From positions 23,825 to 87,824 of the forward strand of contig NZ_JAKGAK010000014.1 of NCBI RefSeq assembly GCF_023061185.1: a DNA stretch of 64,000 nt. The letters run 5' to 3'. Position numbers and translations under genes: made by a program. Below are positions 7,818 to 18,564 of the stretch, piece after piece. The stretch comes from Chromohalobacter beijerinckii (lineage in GTDB: Bacteria > Pseudomonadota > Gammaproteobacteria > Pseudomonadales > Halomonadaceae). Position 1 is the first letter of the stretch. Every line of letters starts with the position of its first letter. A model generated the notes under the pieces. That model was given only the letters and a program-made list of their open reading frames with translations, did no database searches and was not told the DNA's origin.

Positions 7818-10019
7818 TCACGCGGCCTGTGACAGCGCCGCATGCGCCGTCAGCAAGTGCAACAACCCATGCAGCAGGGTATCGGGACTGCGTCGCTTGC
7901 GCTCACCGGCAAGACGCCTCACCACCGGGCGCGCATCCACCGCCCAGCCATCCTCGCTCAAGTCCATCCGTAGCGCCAAGGCCGCCAATTGCGCTGCAAG
8001 ATAGACGCGCAGTTCGCAATCCAGAGGTGCCGATGCGCCCAACTGTTGCCACGCCGTGCGCATCAAACGCGATAGATCATCCTGTTCGAGCTGGCGATAA
8101 ACGAAGGCGCGCATGTCGATATCCAGCGCGTCGCCCCCATGCCCCAACCAGTGATAGACGCCCCGCCGACGCCCGCTTTCGGAATCATGACTCATCGCAA
8201 TCCACAGTTGCAGGGTGTCCGCGTCGGTCTCGGCCAAGGCCACGGGCAAGCGCGACAGCGTCACGCGTCGTGCGCGGCCACGCAGGCGACAGGTATGCTG
8301 GCCACAGGGTTCGGCTAGATCGACCAGCTCGCCGATCGCCAGACGTTCCCCGGCATGCCAGACGCGCTGCTGCACTCGTGTGCGTGCTAGCCAGGGGCTA
8401 TCCGTCTCGCGCAACTGTTTCCTGACGTCGGCATCGGGTACCCGCGCGAACACATGCCAATGACTGCCCAGATGGCGACGCGCCAGGGTCAGGCGCTGCG
8501 TGTCGGACGGCGGCCAACGATGGAGAGGCCAGGCCAGCGGCAAGACATCGCCATTGGCGTCCAGTGGGAGCATCGGCGCCGCCCAATCCATTCCTCGCGG
8601 CTTCCCACCCGGCCAGAACAGGCCAGTTGCCTCGGCGTCATGCCACGCCTTGATCATCGACGGCGGTGCGAGGTGCTCTTCGAGCCAGGCTTGCTGTATG
8701 GCACGTGGCGACTCGCGACGGCGCCACGCGGCATCGAGCCAGGCCACCCCCGGTACGCTGCGCTGCAGCGTTTCCATCACCCGCACCAGTTGATCGCGCT
8801 GTGCCAAGAGATCCCGCGATAGTGCTTGCAGCCCCTGTCCGGAGGCAGTGGGCCGCAACATCTCGGTGAGCACACCTTCGTCGAAGGTGAACGGCGAGCC
8901 TTGCCCCACCGCCAGCGCTTCGTCCAATAATGCTGGCGCTTCGGCCAGGCGAATGTCTTCGGGCACGCGCTGACCATGCAAGACGTAATAAAGGCGCAGC
9001 CGATGGCGCATCACGACATCCAGCGCGGCCCCCAGGCGTGGCGCTTCATCGACCTTGGTCAACAGGCAACCATAAAGCGGCGCACCGGCGTCCCGCGAGG
9101 CTCGTTGATAGGTCTCGACAACCTCTTCGAGCGTATCGCCGTGGCTGGCCGCATTCAGCAGCAAAAGACGCCGTACCGGCCGGGCGGCACCGCCGAGTCG
9201 CGCGATCTGCCCCGTCACCCGCTGATCGCGCTGGCTCATGCCCACGGTATCGACGATCACCATGCGCTTGCCTTCAAGGCGCGACAGCAAGCCTTCGAGG
9301 TCATCTTCATGGTGTACGGCATGCACATCGACACCCAGCAGCCGGGCATAGATACGCAACTGTTCATGCGCACCGATACGATAATCGTCGGTGGTTACCA
9401 GGGCCACGTCATCCCCGCCGAAGCGCATCACGTAACGCGCCGCAAACTTGGCGGTGGTCGTGGTCTTGCCTACACCGGTCGGCCCCACCAGGGCGAACAC
9501 ACCGCCCTCCTCGAGCATCGTCGCCTCGTCATCGAGCACCGCGAGCCGGGTCTCGAGTTGACGTCGGCTCCAGGCCAGTAAACGCGGGTCATCGGCATCG
9601 ACATCGGCGAGTTCGTCGGGCAACGTCTCGAGCATTTCGCGCACCAGACGGGCGCTGAAGCCGGCGGTGATCAAGCGCTGGCGCAAGACGCCGCGCACGC
9701 CGGGACTTGCACTGCGCGGGCGTGGTGTCTCGGCGATATGCGACATCAACAATTCGCGCATGGCCTGCATTTCAGCATACAGGCGATCTTGCCCCGGCGC
9801 GGGCGAGGTCTCGACTGAAGGAGCACTAGCCTGCGCGGGCGCGGCGACGTCCTCTGCCTGCTCGACCAGTGACGACTGGGCCTCTTCGGCCACGGCCACG
9901 ACCTCGACACCGTCATCCACGCGCCGGTTGGAGAGGATCAGGGCGTCATCCCCCAACGCGTCTCGTACCTGTCGCATCGCCTCGCGACTAGTAGCACCGA
10001 GAAAACGCATCACGCTCAT
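7818..10019 (-). CDS. flhF: FlhF, SRP-type GTPase with a long C-terminal extension
   Basis: A 733-residue protein; typical FlhF has 380-500. Residues 1-60 hold the B domain start (MRFLGATSREAMRQVRDALGDDALILSNRRV). The NG GTPase follows: P-loop GPTGVGKT (179-186), TTDDYRIGAHEQL (209-221), DTVGMSQRD (257-265) and TKVDE (321-325). The GTPase fold ends near residue 370. The remaining 360 or so residues, in one uninterrupted frame, match nothing I recognise; they are rich in Trp, Arg and Leu and appear globular. FlhF sets flagellar position and number in polar bacteria. The start overlaps the flhA stop as ATGA. It is unusual in an FlhDC/FlhE-type cluster. Confidence 0.93.
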   Translation of the reverse strand: MSVMRFLGATSREAMRQVRDALGDDALILSNRRVDDGVEVVAVAEEAQSSLVEQAEDVAAPAQASAPSVETSPAPGQDRLYAEMQAMRELLMSHIAETPRPRSASPGVRGVLRQRLITAGFSARLVREMLETLPDELADVDADDPRLLAWSRRQLETRLAVLDDEATMLEEGGVFALVGPTGVGKTTTTAKFAARYVMRFGGDDVALVTTDDYRIGAHEQLRIYARLLGVDVHAVHHEDDLEGLLSRLEGKRMVIVDTVGMSQRDQRVTGQIARLGGAARPVRRLLLLNAASHGDTLEEVVETYQRASRDAGAPLYGCLLTKVDEAPRLGAALDVVMRHRLRLYYVLHGQRVPEDIRLAEAPALLDEALAVGQGSPFTFDEGVLTEMLRPTASGQGLQALSRDLLAQRDQLVRVMETLQRSVPGVAWLDAAWRRRESPRAIQQAWLEEHLAPPSMIKAWHDAEATGLFWPGGKPRGMDWAAPMLPLDANGDVLPLAWPLHRWPPSDTQRLTLARRHLGSHWHVFARVPDADVRKQLRETDSPWLARTRVQQRVWHAGERLAIGELVDLAEPCGQHTCRLRGRARRVTLSRLPVALAETDADTLQLWIAMSHDSESGRRRGVYHWLGHGGDALDIDMRAFVYRQLEQDDLSRLMRTAWQQLGASAPLDCELRVYLAAQLAALALRMDLSEDGWAVDARPVVRRLAGERKRRSPDTLLHGLLHLLTAHAALSQAA

Positions 10020-12103
10020 GAACGGGCTCCGACGGTAGCGGTGACACGCAAGGTGCGGTCATCGGGAATTTCGGCATTGGACATCACCACCAAGTGGGTG
10101 ATGCGGCGACGCAGGAAGCGGGCCAGCAACGCGCGCAGACCATGCTGGACAACCAGCACCGTCGGCTCGCCACGCGCTTCCTGACGTTCCACGGCAGCCA
10201 TCGACTGCTCCATGAGGGTGTCGGCCAGGCCCGGTTCCAGGCCACCGCCATTGCTCAGCGCCTGGGTGAGGACTTGTTCGAGATTGGCTTCCAAGCCGAT
10301 GACATGCATCTCTTGGTCCCCGGGGAACCACTGCTGGGTGATCGAACGTCCCAGCGCCACACGCACCACCGCGGTCAGCTCGTGGGGATCGTTCTGTTGT
10401 GGCGCATGCTCGGCCAACGTATCGAGGATGGTACGCATGTCGCGAATCGAGACCTCCTCGGCGAGCAGATTCTGCAGGATGCGCTGCATCGCGGTTAGAG
10501 TCAGAAGCTTGGGCACCACGTCCTCGACCAGCGACTTGTTCTCGGCGGCAATCTTGTCGAGCAATTGCTGTACTTCCTGACGCCCCAGCATGTCATTGGC
10601 ATGACGATGCAGCAGGTGGTTGAGATGCGTGGCCACCACTGTACTCGCATCGACCACGGTATAACCGTAAACCTGGGCACGTTCACGCTGCGCGGCGTCG
10701 ATCCACACGGCGGGCAGGCCGAAGGCCGGGTCCTGAGTCTCCGAGCCTTCCACCTTGCCCGAGACCTGCCCCGGGTCGATGGCCAGCCATTGCCCCGGAT
10801 GCGCATCGGCGCGCCCCACTTCGACTCCCTTGAGCGTGATGACGTAGGTCGACGGCCCCAGCTCGAGATTGTCGCGAATATGTACCACTGGCGGTAGAAA
10901 GCCGACATCCTGGGCGAATTTTTTGCGGACGCTCTTGATGCGCCCCAGCAGTTCGCCCTTCTGGCGATGGTCGACGAGCGGGATCAAACGATGGCCGACT
11001 TCGAGGCCCAGGGTATCGACCAGTTGCACGTCATCCCAACTGGCCTCGGGCACCTCGGGCTGCGGTGGCGGTGTCTGCGGTGTCGACGCCGAGGGCTCGG
11101 CCTCACGCTGGTTGCGCCGCCACATCCACCACGCCAAGCTGCCCAGCAATACCGTAAACAGCAAGAAGACCAGATTGGGCATCCCCGGCACGAGACCCAG
11201 CAACCCCATGACGCCTGCGGCCAGCATCAATACCTGTGGGTTGTTGAACAGTTGGCTGATCAGCTGTTGGCCGACGTCCTGGTCGGTATTGACGCGCGAC
11301 ACGGTGACGCCCGCCGCCGTGGAGATCACCAGCGCCGGAATCTGCGCCACCAGGCCATCGCCGATGGTCAGCAAGGTGTAGGTGTGCGCCGCCTCGGAAA
11401 AGCTTAGGCTGTGCTGCGCCATGCCGATCGCCAGGCCACCGATCAAATTGATGAGCATGATGATGATGCCGGCGATGGCATCACCGCGCACGAACTTGCT
11501 GGCCCCGTCCATGGACCCGTAGAAATCGGCTTCTTGGGAGGTCTCTTGGCGTCGCGCCCGCGCATCTTCCTCGCCGATCAAACCGGCGTTGAGGTCGGCA
11601 TCGATGGCCATCTGCTTACCGGGCATGGCATCCAGTGTGAAGCGTGCGCCAACCTCGGCAATACGCCCGGCCCCCTTGGTGATAACCATGAAGTTGATCA
11701 CCACCAGGATCATGAACACGACCAGACCGACGGCAAAGTTACCCCCGATCAAGAAGGCACCGAAGGCCTCGATCACTTTGCCAGCTGCATCGCCGCCTTC
11801 ATGGCCCTCCATCAAGACCACACGCGTGGAAGCGACGTTCAACGACAACCGCAGTAGGGTCGAAAACAACAAGACCGCCGGGAAGGCCGCGAAATCGAGC
11901 GGCTTCTGCGTGAACATGCTCACCAGCAGCACCATGACGGCCAGGGTGATATTGAAGGTAAACAGCAGGTCCAGCACAAACGCCGGCAACGGCAGGATCA
12001 TCATGCTCAGGATCATGATGATCAGCACGGGGCCGGCCAGCACCTTCAAGCGGGTGTCGTTCAGCCACTCACGACGGCCCCATAACTGACTCAACGCATT
12101 CAT
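10016..12103 (-). CDS. flhA: FlhA, flagellar type III export gate protein
   Basis: A 695-residue protein (E. coli 692). The N-terminal half has about eight membrane helices and the FHIPEP-family core VVINFMVITKGAGRIAEVGARFTLDAMPGKQMAIDADLNAG, the linker that conducts protons and engages the export ATPase. The C-terminal cytosolic domain, from about residue 350, binds substrate-chaperone complexes and forms the nonameric export ring. Translation is coupled on both sides: the start overlaps the flhB stop and the stop overlaps the flhF start. There is a Pro-rich patch (STPQTPPPQPEVPEAS) at the junction between the membrane and cytosolic halves. Confidence 0.98.
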   Translation of the reverse strand: MNALSQLWGRREWLNDTRLKVLAGPVLIIMILSMMILPLPAFVLDLLFTFNITLAVMVLLVSMFTQKPLDFAAFPAVLLFSTLLRLSLNVASTRVVLMEGHEGGDAAGKVIEAFGAFLIGGNFAVGLVVFMILVVINFMVITKGAGRIAEVGARFTLDAMPGKQMAIDADLNAGLIGEEDARARRQETSQEADFYGSMDGASKFVRGDAIAGIIIMLINLIGGLAIGMAQHSLSFSEAAHTYTLLTIGDGLVAQIPALVISTAAGVTVSRVNTDQDVGQQLISQLFNNPQVLMLAAGVMGLLGLVPGMPNLVFLLFTVLLGSLAWWMWRRNQREAEPSASTPQTPPPQPEVPEASWDDVQLVDTLGLEVGHRLIPLVDHRQKGELLGRIKSVRKKFAQDVGFLPPVVHIRDNLELGPSTYVITLKGVEVGRADAHPGQWLAIDPGQVSGKVEGSETQDPAFGLPAVWIDAAQRERAQVYGYTVVDASTVVATHLNHLLHRHANDMLGRQEVQQLLDKIAAENKSLVEDVVPKLLTLTAMQRILQNLLAEEVSIRDMRTILDTLAEHAPQQNDPHELTAVVRVALGRSITQQWFPGDQEMHVIGLEANLEQVLTQALSNGGGLEPGLADTLMEQSMAAVERQEARGEPTVLVVQHGLRALLARFLRRRITHLVVMSNAEIPDDRTLRVTATVGARS

Positions 12104-13269
12104 GGTGTGTCCTTGGCGTCGGCAACGTTTTGCCGAGACGGGTCTAACTCGTCGGGCACGGGCAGGTCATATGGCGTTTGCGGCCAGTCACCCCCTTCCT
12201 CGCGCACACGTTTCAAGCGGTAGGCCCAAGCCAGCACCTCCGCCACGGCGGTATATAGATTCGCGGGGACTTCGTGATCGATGTCCACATGCTGATGCAG
12301 GGCACGCGCCAACGGCGGCGCTTCCAGCAAGGGCACACCATGCGCTTCGCCCAGCTCACGAATGCGCGTGGCGACCATATCCGAGCCCTTGGCAACGACG
12401 CGCGGCGCCTCCATTTGACTCCCCTCGTACATCAGCGCCACGGCATAATGCGTGGGGTTGGTCACGATGACATCAGCATCCGGCACCTTGGCCATCATCC
12501 GCCGCCGTGCCATGGACTGCTGCTGGGCGCGCATGCGGGCCTTCACCTGAGGGTCGCCTTCACTTTCTTTGTGCTCTTTCTTGATCTCGTCTTTAGTCAT
12601 GCGAAGCTTCTTGGTAAAGCTCCATAACTGGAAAGGCACATCGATCAACACCACTACGATGAGTGTCGCCACACAGAAAGCCAGGCATAGCGCGGCGAGC
12701 TCCATGCCCTTCGCGAGAGCTTCGCTCAACGGCAGGTTCATCAAGCCTAAAAGGTCGCCACGATGCCACCATAGAAAGATCACGGCGACACCACCCACCA
12801 GCGTCGACTTGGCGACGGCCTTGCCCAATTCCGCTACCGCCTGCGATGAAAACATGCGCTTCAATCCTTTCAGGGGATTGAGCTTGGACACTTGGGGCTG
12901 CAACGACTTCGCCGTCATCAGCCATCCCCCCAGCATTACCGGTGCTGCCAGCGCGACGACCGATACAATGAGAAACAACGGCAACAAGGACACCAGCGTG
13001 TTTTTGCCCAACGCCCAGACATGCGACATCAGTACGGCGGTATCGAACGCTTCAGCGCGTGAAAACATGAATGACTGCTCCATGACCCCTCCTAAACTCT
13101 CGTAGAGGTGGCCACCCAGCGACCATAGCGCCATCACCCCCGCCGCCAATAGCATGAAGGTGGTCAGCTCGCGCGAGCGCGCAACCTCACCGTCTTCCTT
13201 CGCCTTGTCGAGTCGTCGAGGTGTCGGGTCTTCAGTCTTTTCCTCGTCGCTGTCGCTACCCTCGGCCAT
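12100..13269 (-). CDS. flhB: FlhB, flagellar export substrate-specificity switch
   Basis: A 389-residue protein (E. coli 382) with four membrane helices (about residues 30-50, 85-110, 140-160 and 185-210). The cytosolic domain has the autocleavage motif NPTHYAVALMY; cleavage between Asn and Pro enables the switch from hook to filament export. An acidic, charged N-terminus (MAEGSDSDEEKTEDPTPRRLDKAKEDGEV) is typical of the family. It starts the flhB-flhA-flhF block, 199 bases after cheZ, with a hairpin in between. A separate small gene at 26852-27160 encodes a second copy of only its C-terminal domain. Confidence 0.98.
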   Translation of the reverse strand: MAEGSDSDEEKTEDPTPRRLDKAKEDGEVARSRELTTFMLLAAGVMALWSLGGHLYESLGGVMEQSFMFSRAEAFDTAVLMSHVWALGKNTLVSLLPLFLIVSVVALAAPVMLGGWLMTAKSLQPQVSKLNPLKGLKRMFSSQAVAELGKAVAKSTLVGGVAVIFLWWHRGDLLGLMNLPLSEALAKGMELAALCLAFCVATLIVVVLIDVPFQLWSFTKKLRMTKDEIKKEHKESEGDPQVKARMRAQQQSMARRRMMAKVPDADVIVTNPTHYAVALMYEGSQMEAPRVVAKGSDMVATRIRELGEAHGVPLLEAPPLARALHQHVDIDHEVPANLYTAVAEVLAWAYRLKRVREEGGDWPQTPYDLPVPDELDPSRQNVADAKDTP

Positions 13270-13434
13270 GGGCCCTCTGACGTCGTGGCGCTAGAAGCCC
13301 TTCGCCAAGGCAAATACCCAGGCGCCGAACAACCGCATTCATCGAATGCGGGCTATTTTCTCGGGAACGTGAGACAGCCGATCACTGGAATAGCGGCTAC
13401 TTAGCCTTGCTATTCAGGGGACGCGAGACTGAAA

Positions 13435-13458
13435 CGCTGCCGGCGGGCACCGGCAGCG
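13435..13458 (-). terminator. Hairpin between cheZ and flhB (partial terminator or attenuator)
   Basis: A perfect 9-bp stem (CGCTGCCGG / CCGGCAGCG) with a 6-base loop lies 10 bases past the cheZ stop on the minus strand. It is followed only by TTTC rather than a full T-run, so it probably reduces rather than ends transcription into flhB, or protects the che mRNA end. Confidence 0.55.
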
Positions 13459-13468
13459 CAGGGAGGGA

Positions 13469-14158
13469 TCAGAAACCCAGGCTATCGAGGAGGTCGTCGA
13501 CCTGGTTCTGGTTATTGACAACATCGGTACCTTCGGGCTTGATCTGCGGCCCGTTGAGCAACGCCTCATCGCCCTTCTGAGATTTACGCGAACGCTCGTC
13601 GGCAAGTTGCTGCAGCTCTTCCTTGTCATGGCTCTCAGGAGCGGTATCGATCAGCACCTGCACCAATTGCTGCTCCATCTCACGAATGACATCCATCATT
13701 TTCTTGATGACCTGACCGGTCAAATCCTGGAAATCCTGGGCCATCATGATTTCGAGCAACTGCGCATTGGTTGCCTTTGTCTGAGTCGGCACATCACGCA
13801 GGAAGTCACGCGTATCCTTCACCAACTCCTTGGCGTCGTCCAGTTCGACAGGCGCGGCGAACCATTCTTCCCAGCGTTGATCGAGTTTCTCGGCCCCCGA
13901 CTCCATACGCTCCTGCAACGGCTGTGCCTGATCGATGGCGTTCAGTGACCGTTCCGCTGCTTGCTCAGTCATGGCCGCGACGTAACTGAGACGATCCCGT
14001 GCATCGGGAATCGCTTCAGCTGCCTTTTCGATCTCCTTGTCCAGCCCCAGCTCACGCATACTCTCGTGGAGCATGCGTGTCATCTTGCCGATCTTGTGGA
14101 TCAGATCGTCAGCGGGGGTGCCATCCGCACTGTTCTCCGGCTGCGTTTCACCGCTCAT
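13469..14158 (-). CDS. cheZ: CheZ, CheY-P phosphatase
   Basis: A 229-residue, mostly helical protein (E. coli 214). The active-site helix reads [28 protein letters not shown], in which the Gln of [11 protein letters not shown] acts on CheY phosphate. The C-terminus [14 protein letters not shown] is the conserved CheY-binding tail after a flexible linker. It dephosphorylates CheY-P to end tumble or reversal signals. It follows cheY with a 22-base gap in the same operon. Confidence 0.97.
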   Translation of the reverse strand: MSGETQPENSADGTPADDLIHKIGKMTRMLHESMRELGLDKEIEKAAEAIPDARDRLSYVAAMTEQAAERSLNAIDQAQPLQERMESGAEKLDQRWEEWFAAPVELDDAKELVKDTRDFLRDVPTQTKATNAQLLEIMMAQDFQDLTGQVIKKMMDVIREMEQQLVQVLIDTAPESHDKEELQQLADERSRKSQKGDEALLNGPQIKPEGTDVVNNQNQVDDLLDSLGF

Positions 14159-14180
14159 GGCCTGCCCTCCTCGTGCGAAC

Positions 14181-14570
14181 TTACTTGCCCAGTTTCTCGA
14201 AAATCTTGTCCAGCTTCTCTTCCAGCGTTGCCGCGGTGAACGGCTTCACGACATACCCATTCGCTCCGGCCTGTGCAGCGGCAATGATATTTTCCTTCTT
14301 GGCCTCCGCCGTCACCATCAATACTGGCAGTTCCGACAGCGCATCATCCTGGCGGATCTCCTTGAGCATCGCGAGACCATCGAGGTTGGGCATGTTCCAG
14401 TCAGAGACCACGAACTCGAAGCCGCCGGCACGTAGCTTATTGAGCGCTTCCTGGCCATCTTCCGCTTCATCGACATTATTGAAGCCCAGTTCCTTGAGCA
14501 AACTGCGCACGATGCGCCGCATGGTCGGGAAATCATCCACGACCAGAATGCGCATATTCTTGTCTGCCAT
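14181..14570 (-). CDS. cheY: CheY, chemotaxis response regulator
   Basis: A stand-alone receiver domain of 129 residues, the same length as E. coli CheY. All key residues are at canonical positions: Asp12 and Asp13 (VVDD), phosphoacceptor Asp57 ([10 protein letters not shown]), Thr87 (VTAEA) and Lys109 (VKPF). CheY-P binds FliM and changes flagellar rotation; CheA phosphorylates it and the adjacent CheZ removes the phosphate. Confidence 0.98.
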   Translation of the reverse strand: MADKNMRILVVDDFPTMRRIVRSLLKELGFNNVDEAEDGQEALNKLRAGGFEFVVSDWNMPNLDGLAMLKEIRQDDALSELPVLMVTAEAKKENIIAAAQAGANGYVVKPFTAATLEEKLDKIFEKLGK

Positions 14571-14683
14571 ACATCCTCCGATTCATTCAATCTGGCTAAT
14601 CATTCGCTGCGCGAGCTGGTGCTTGACGGGGCGCATCCGACACGCCCCCCGGCGACATGGCTTAGGCGCTTTTCAGAAAGGGC

Positions 14684-16396
14684 CTAGAATTCTTCCCACT
14701 CGTCTTCTTCCTGCCTCGTCGAGGCTTGCTGCGACGGTACTTGACGCGTCGACGCCTGAGTCGAGGCACCTGATGTCGATCTTGGTGCGGAGACCGACGC
14801 TCTGGTCGCCGTCGCACGTGTCCCCGGCAACGCTTGGTGCGATGCACCGCCCGGCAAACGGAAGACCGAGACGACGTCTTCCAAGCGCTGCGCCTGCTCT
14901 TCCAGCGATGCAGAAGCACTCGATGCTTCTTGGACGAGAGAGGCGTTCTGCTGTGTCACCTGATCCATCTGCGTCACGGCCTGGCTGACCTGCTCGATGC
15001 CATCGCTCTGTTCCTGCGAGGCAGCGGAGATCTCGTCCATGATATCGCTGACGCGCTTCACCGCCTGGACGACATCGCGCATGGTGGTTTCGGCGTTGCC
15101 CACCAGCTCGGAGCCCTGCTCGATCTGAGTGGTCGATGTATGAATCAAGCCTTTGATTTCCTTGGCGGCCTCGGCACTGCGGCTGGCCAAGTTACGTACT
15201 TCACTGGCGACCACCGCGAAGCCACGACCCTGTTCACCGGCACGCGCCGCCTCGACCGAGGCGTTCAGTGCGAGGATGTTGGTCTGGAAGGCAATCGAAT
15301 CGATCATGCCGATGATGTCGGAGATCTGCTTTGAGCTTTCGGTGATGCCTTGCATGGTCGTGGAGACCTCCTGCATGACATCGCCGCCGCGTCCGGCCGT
15401 GGTCGAGGCATCGCTGGCCAGGGAACTCGCTTGACGCGCATTGTCGGCGTTCTGGCGCACGGTGGAGGTCAGCTCTTCCATGCTCGAAGCGGTTTCCTCG
15501 AGCGAGGCAGCCTGCTGTTCGGTGCGCGACGACAGGTCGGCATTACCGGAGGCGATCTCGCGAGCTCCGCCATGAATCGACCCGCTGGCGTCACGTACGG
15601 ACGTCACCGTACCCACCAAACCACTTTGCATGTCACGCATGGCAGCAAACAGGCGACCGATCTCGTTCTTGCCACGCTCGGCGATGCGATGAGAAAGATC
15701 ACCTTTGGCGATGTGCTCGCAATGCTCGACGGCTTCATCCAGCGGCTTGACCACGGACTTGACGAGCACCAGACGCACCAGAATCGCCACGACGATGGCG
15801 AGAATCAGCAACACGATGGACAAAATTTCCATCAACTGGCTGTTATCGGCATCGGCTACGATAGCGTTATCGACACGTGCTTCAGCGTATTGGATGAAGT
15901 CACGCACGCTACCATCCAGATTATCCATCAGGGAATTGATACGCTGATCGTCCTCGGCACGCACAGCATCTTCACCTTCGTTCATCTGGCGACCGACTTC
16001 ATCGCGGAATGCCGCATAGGCCTCACCAATACGTGCGGCGTATTGCTCCCCGGTATCGGTCTTGGAAACTTGCGAAAACTCGGTGAAACGGGTCTGGGCG
16101 CTATCCAGGGCATCCTCGACTCTTCCCTGTAAACTTGCCGCCCGATCGCTATCGCCGTCCTCCACGGCATTGCGATAGCTGGCCAGTAGGCTGCGCGCAC
16201 GCACCAGGTTCAAGGTGGCCCGGTTGACGGTGTTGGTCTGCTCGAAACCAATGGTACCGATGGTATCCAGTGCCTCGGCACTTTTTTGGTTGGAGTAGAA
16301 CCCCAATGCACTGATGATCGCGCACATGACGACCATGATCGTCAGCGCAATTGTCAGACTAGCCCTGACCGAAAGGTCGTTCAGCATTTTTCCCAT
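14684..16396 (-). CDS. Methyl-accepting chemotaxis protein with four-helix-bundle sensor
   Basis: A 570-residue transmembrane receptor. TM1 is about residues 12-34, a periplasmic helical ligand domain runs about 35-188, TM2 about 190-212, then HAMP and the signalling domain with the conserved hairpin tip [16 protein letters not shown]. The last residues are EWEEF, an xWxxF pentapeptide like the E. coli NWETF that tethers CheR and CheB. The position between cheB and cheY parallels Tar/Tap in enterobacteria, but the ligand is unknown: the Tar aspartate-binding arginines cannot be aligned with certainty. A Ser/Thr/Gln-rich linker precedes the tail. Confidence 0.93.
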   Translation of the reverse strand: MGKMLNDLSVRASLTIALTIMVVMCAIISALGFYSNQKSAEALDTIGTIGFEQTNTVNRATLNLVRARSLLASYRNAVEDGDSDRAASLQGRVEDALDSAQTRFTEFSQVSKTDTGEQYAARIGEAYAAFRDEVGRQMNEGEDAVRAEDDQRINSLMDNLDGSVRDFIQYAEARVDNAIVADADNSQLMEILSIVLLILAIVVAILVRLVLVKSVVKPLDEAVEHCEHIAKGDLSHRIAERGKNEIGRLFAAMRDMQSGLVGTVTSVRDASGSIHGGAREIASGNADLSSRTEQQAASLEETASSMEELTSTVRQNADNARQASSLASDASTTAGRGGDVMQEVSTTMQGITESSKQISDIIGMIDSIAFQTNILALNASVEAARAGEQGRGFAVVASEVRNLASRSAEAAKEIKGLIHTSTTQIEQGSELVGNAETTMRDVVQAVKRVSDIMDEISAASQEQSDGIEQVSQAVTQMDQVTQQNASLVQEASSASASLEEQAQRLEDVVSVFRLPGGASHQALPGTRATATRASVSAPRSTSGASTQASTRQVPSQQASTRQEEDEWEEF

Positions 16397-16485
16397 GTCG
16401 TCTCCTGATGAGTTCCCTGGCGTCGGTTGCAGTGGTTGAATCGGTGATAAGTAAGGATTGCCCCGGTTTATTGTCTAGATCGCGG

Positions 16486-17556
16486 TCATACCCGCTGCGC
16501 GCGCCCGGAGGCTTCGGCGCGTTTCATCAGCGCAGCGGGGATATCGGAAAGTGCAATGGTATCGGCGGCACCACCGAGGATGACCGCTTCGCGCGGCATG
16601 CCAAAGACCACGCAACTCGCTTCATCCTGGGCAATCGTATAGGCGCCTGCCTGATGCATTTCGAGCAGACCCGCCGCACCGTCCTTACCCATGCCGGTGA
16701 GAATCACACCGATGGCATTGCGACCTGCGCTTTGCGCGGCGGAATGAAACAACACATCCACCGACGGACGGTGCCGGTTGACAGGCGGCGCAGCGTCCAA
16801 GCGAATGACGTAGTTGGCGCCCGAGCGCGCCAGCTTCATGTGCCAGTCCCCCGGCGCGATATAGACGTGGCCGGGTAGAACACGCTCACCGTCCACTGCT
16901 TCCTTGACCGAGATGCGACATAGCTTGTCGAGACGTTCGGCGAAGGATTTCGTGAATCCGCCCGGCATGTGCTGGGTTATAAGAATCGCCGGGCAATTGG
17001 CTGGCAGAGGCTCCAGCACATGGCGGATGGCTTCGGTGCCGCCCGTCGAGGCCCCGATGATAATGATTTTCTCACTCGAGAGGATCGGCGCCTTTAGCGG
17101 TGCCTGATCCTTCGCCGGCGGTTGCTTGGCCACGGCTTTGGGACGCGAGCGTGCTGCCGCGCGGATCATGTCGGCGATCATCTGAGTGTATTCAAGCATG
17201 CCTTCGCGGATGCCCATTTCCGGCTTGGCGACGAAATCGACCGCACCGAGTTCCAGGGCACGCAGGGTGATTTCTGAGCCCTTCTGGGTCAGCGAGGACA
17301 CCATCAGCACCGGCATGGGACGCAAACGCATCAAACGCTCGAGGAAATCGAGACCGTCCATGCGCGGCATTTCCACATCCAGGGTCAATACGTCGGGGTT
17401 GGTGCGCTTGATCAGATCCCTGGCCACTAGAGGGTCGGGTGCCGTGGCAACGACCTCCATATCCGGCTGACTGTCGATGATCTTGCTCATCAGGTCGCGA
17501 ATCAGCGCCGAATCATCGACACATAGCACCTTGATCTTGTTCGAGGTCAACGCCAC
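16486..17556 (-). CDS. cheB: CheB, receptor methylesterase/deamidase
   Basis: A 356-residue protein (E. coli 349). The receiver domain has VDDS at 13-16 and phosphoacceptor Asp60 ([11 protein letters not shown]). A Lys/Ala/Pro linker (about 135-160) leads to the esterase with catalytic Ser170 (GASTGG), His196 (TQHMPGG) and the Asp in LTGMGKDGA. It removes methyl groups from receptor glutamates and deamidates glutamines for adaptation, opposing CheR. It is separated from cheR by 123 bases that hold a possible sigma-28 promoter. Confidence 0.98.
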   Translation of the reverse strand: MALTSNKIKVLCVDDSALIRDLMSKIIDSQPDMEVVATAPDPLVARDLIKRTNPDVLTLDVEMPRMDGLDFLERLMRLRPMPVLMVSSLTQKGSEITLRALELGAVDFVAKPEMGIREGMLEYTQMIADMIRAAARSRPKAVAKQPPAKDQAPLKAPILSSEKIIIIGASTGGTEAIRHVLEPLPANCPAILITQHMPGGFTKSFAERLDKLCRISVKEAVDGERVLPGHVYIAPGDWHMKLARSGANYVIRLDAAPPVNRHRPSVDVLFHSAAQSAGRNAIGVILTGMGKDGAAGLLEMHQAGAYTIAQDEASCVVFGMPREAVILGGAADTIALSDIPAALMKRAEASGRAQRV

Positions 17557-17649
17557 TACTCCTTAATCTTCATGCACACATGTGACGCGGGGCCACGCAC
17601 GTCACGTCGGCCGTCACGATGTCGAGCACGACACACTCATATAGATCCA

Positions 17650-17676
17650 CTATCGGCCAGTACCATGTACGCTGAA
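17650..17676 (-). promoter_or_regulatory. Candidate sigma-28 promoter upstream of cheB
   Basis: On the minus strand, TTCAGCGT - 11 bases - GCCGATAG. The -10 matches the FliA consensus GCCGATAA in 7 of 8 positions with the right spacing; the -35 matches TAAAGTTT in only 4 of 8. It would give a leader of about 90 bases before cheB and serve cheB-receptor-cheYZ and perhaps flhBAF. Confidence 0.4.
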
Positions 17677-17679
17677 GGG

Positions 17680-18564
17680 TCAGCGCGATAATTCGTACAC
17701 GGTCTGCCCTCGCAACTTGAAGCGCTGCGTCAGGTAGGAGAAATTTTCCGAGTGGCCGGTAAACAACAGCCCATTGGATTTCAACAACGGAGCGAAGCGC
17801 TCCAAAATGCGCGCCTGTGTCTCCTTGTCGAAATAAATCATCACGTTACGGCAAAAGATGGCATCGAATGGCCCCTTCGCCACCCAATTGCCCGATGTCA
17901 GGTTGAGTGATTGAAAGTCGATCATCGAGGCCAGTTCAGGACGAATCTTCGCCATCCCGGCACGTGCACCACTGCCCCGCAGGAAAAACTGCCGACGGCA
18001 CGCTTCGGAAACCTTCTCAAGCTGGTCCAGCGCATAGATCCCCTTGCGCGCTTTGGCCAGCGCGTCGGTATCGATGTCGGTGGCCAAAATCTGCGCCTGA
18101 GAGGCCCGGCTACCCAGCGCCTCACTCAGGGTAATCGCCAACGAGTAGGGTTCTTCTCCCGTCGACGCCGCAGCACACCAGATCCGTACGGGAGAGGTCG
18201 CTTGCTTGACGTGCTCCGCGAGCAACGAGAAGTGATGTGCCTCGCGGAAAAAAGACGTCAAATTCGTCGTCAGTGCGTTGGTAAACGCCTCCCACTCTGG
18301 CGACTCAGGATGTTGGTCCAGACGCGCCAGATAATCACTGAAGCGGCGCATACCATGCAGCCGCAGCCGCTTTGCCAAGCGGCTGTAGACCATTTCACGC
18401 TTGTGCGACGCCAGCACGAGGCCGGCGCGCTGATAAATGAGCGTGCGTATCTTGTCGAAATCCGCCTCCGTGAATTCAAGATCCCGGTCGGCGGCTCCGA
18501 ACAAGCTAGGATGCTCTTCCTGCGGCGCAGGGGACTGACGAAATTCGCTCAAAAGGACTCCCAC
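17680..18564 (-). CDS. cheR: CheR, receptor methyltransferase
   Basis: A 294-residue SAM-dependent methyltransferase (E. coli 286). The N-terminal helical domain includes [33 protein letters not shown]. The SAM motif [19 protein letters not shown] lies near residues 128-146, followed by [19 protein letters not shown] and the late motif [14 protein letters not shown]. It methylates receptor glutamates using SAM. The beta-subdomain present should bind the EWEEF/EWESF tails of the two local receptors. The start overlaps the end of the Aer-like receptor gene by 16 bases. Confidence 0.98.
   Translation of the reverse strand: MGVLLSEFRQSPAPQEEHPSLFGAADRDLEFTEADFDKIRTLIYQRAGLVLASHKREMVYSRLAKRLRLHGMRRFSDYLARLDQHPESPEWEAFTNALTTNLTSFFREAHHFSLLAEHVKQATSPVRIWCAAASTGEEPYSLAITLSEALGSRASQAQILATDIDTDALAKARKGIYALDQLEKVSEACRRQFFLRGSGARAGMAKIRPELASMIDFQSLNLTSGNWVAKGPFDAIFCRNVMIYFDKETQARILERFAPLLKSNGLLFTGHSENFSYLTQRFKLRGQTVYELSR

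Noticed and set aside
15350..16132. A 260-codon plus-strand frame opposite the first chemoreceptor
   Set aside because: Antisense shadow of a conserved receptor gene; low-complexity His/Asp composition typical of such shadows.
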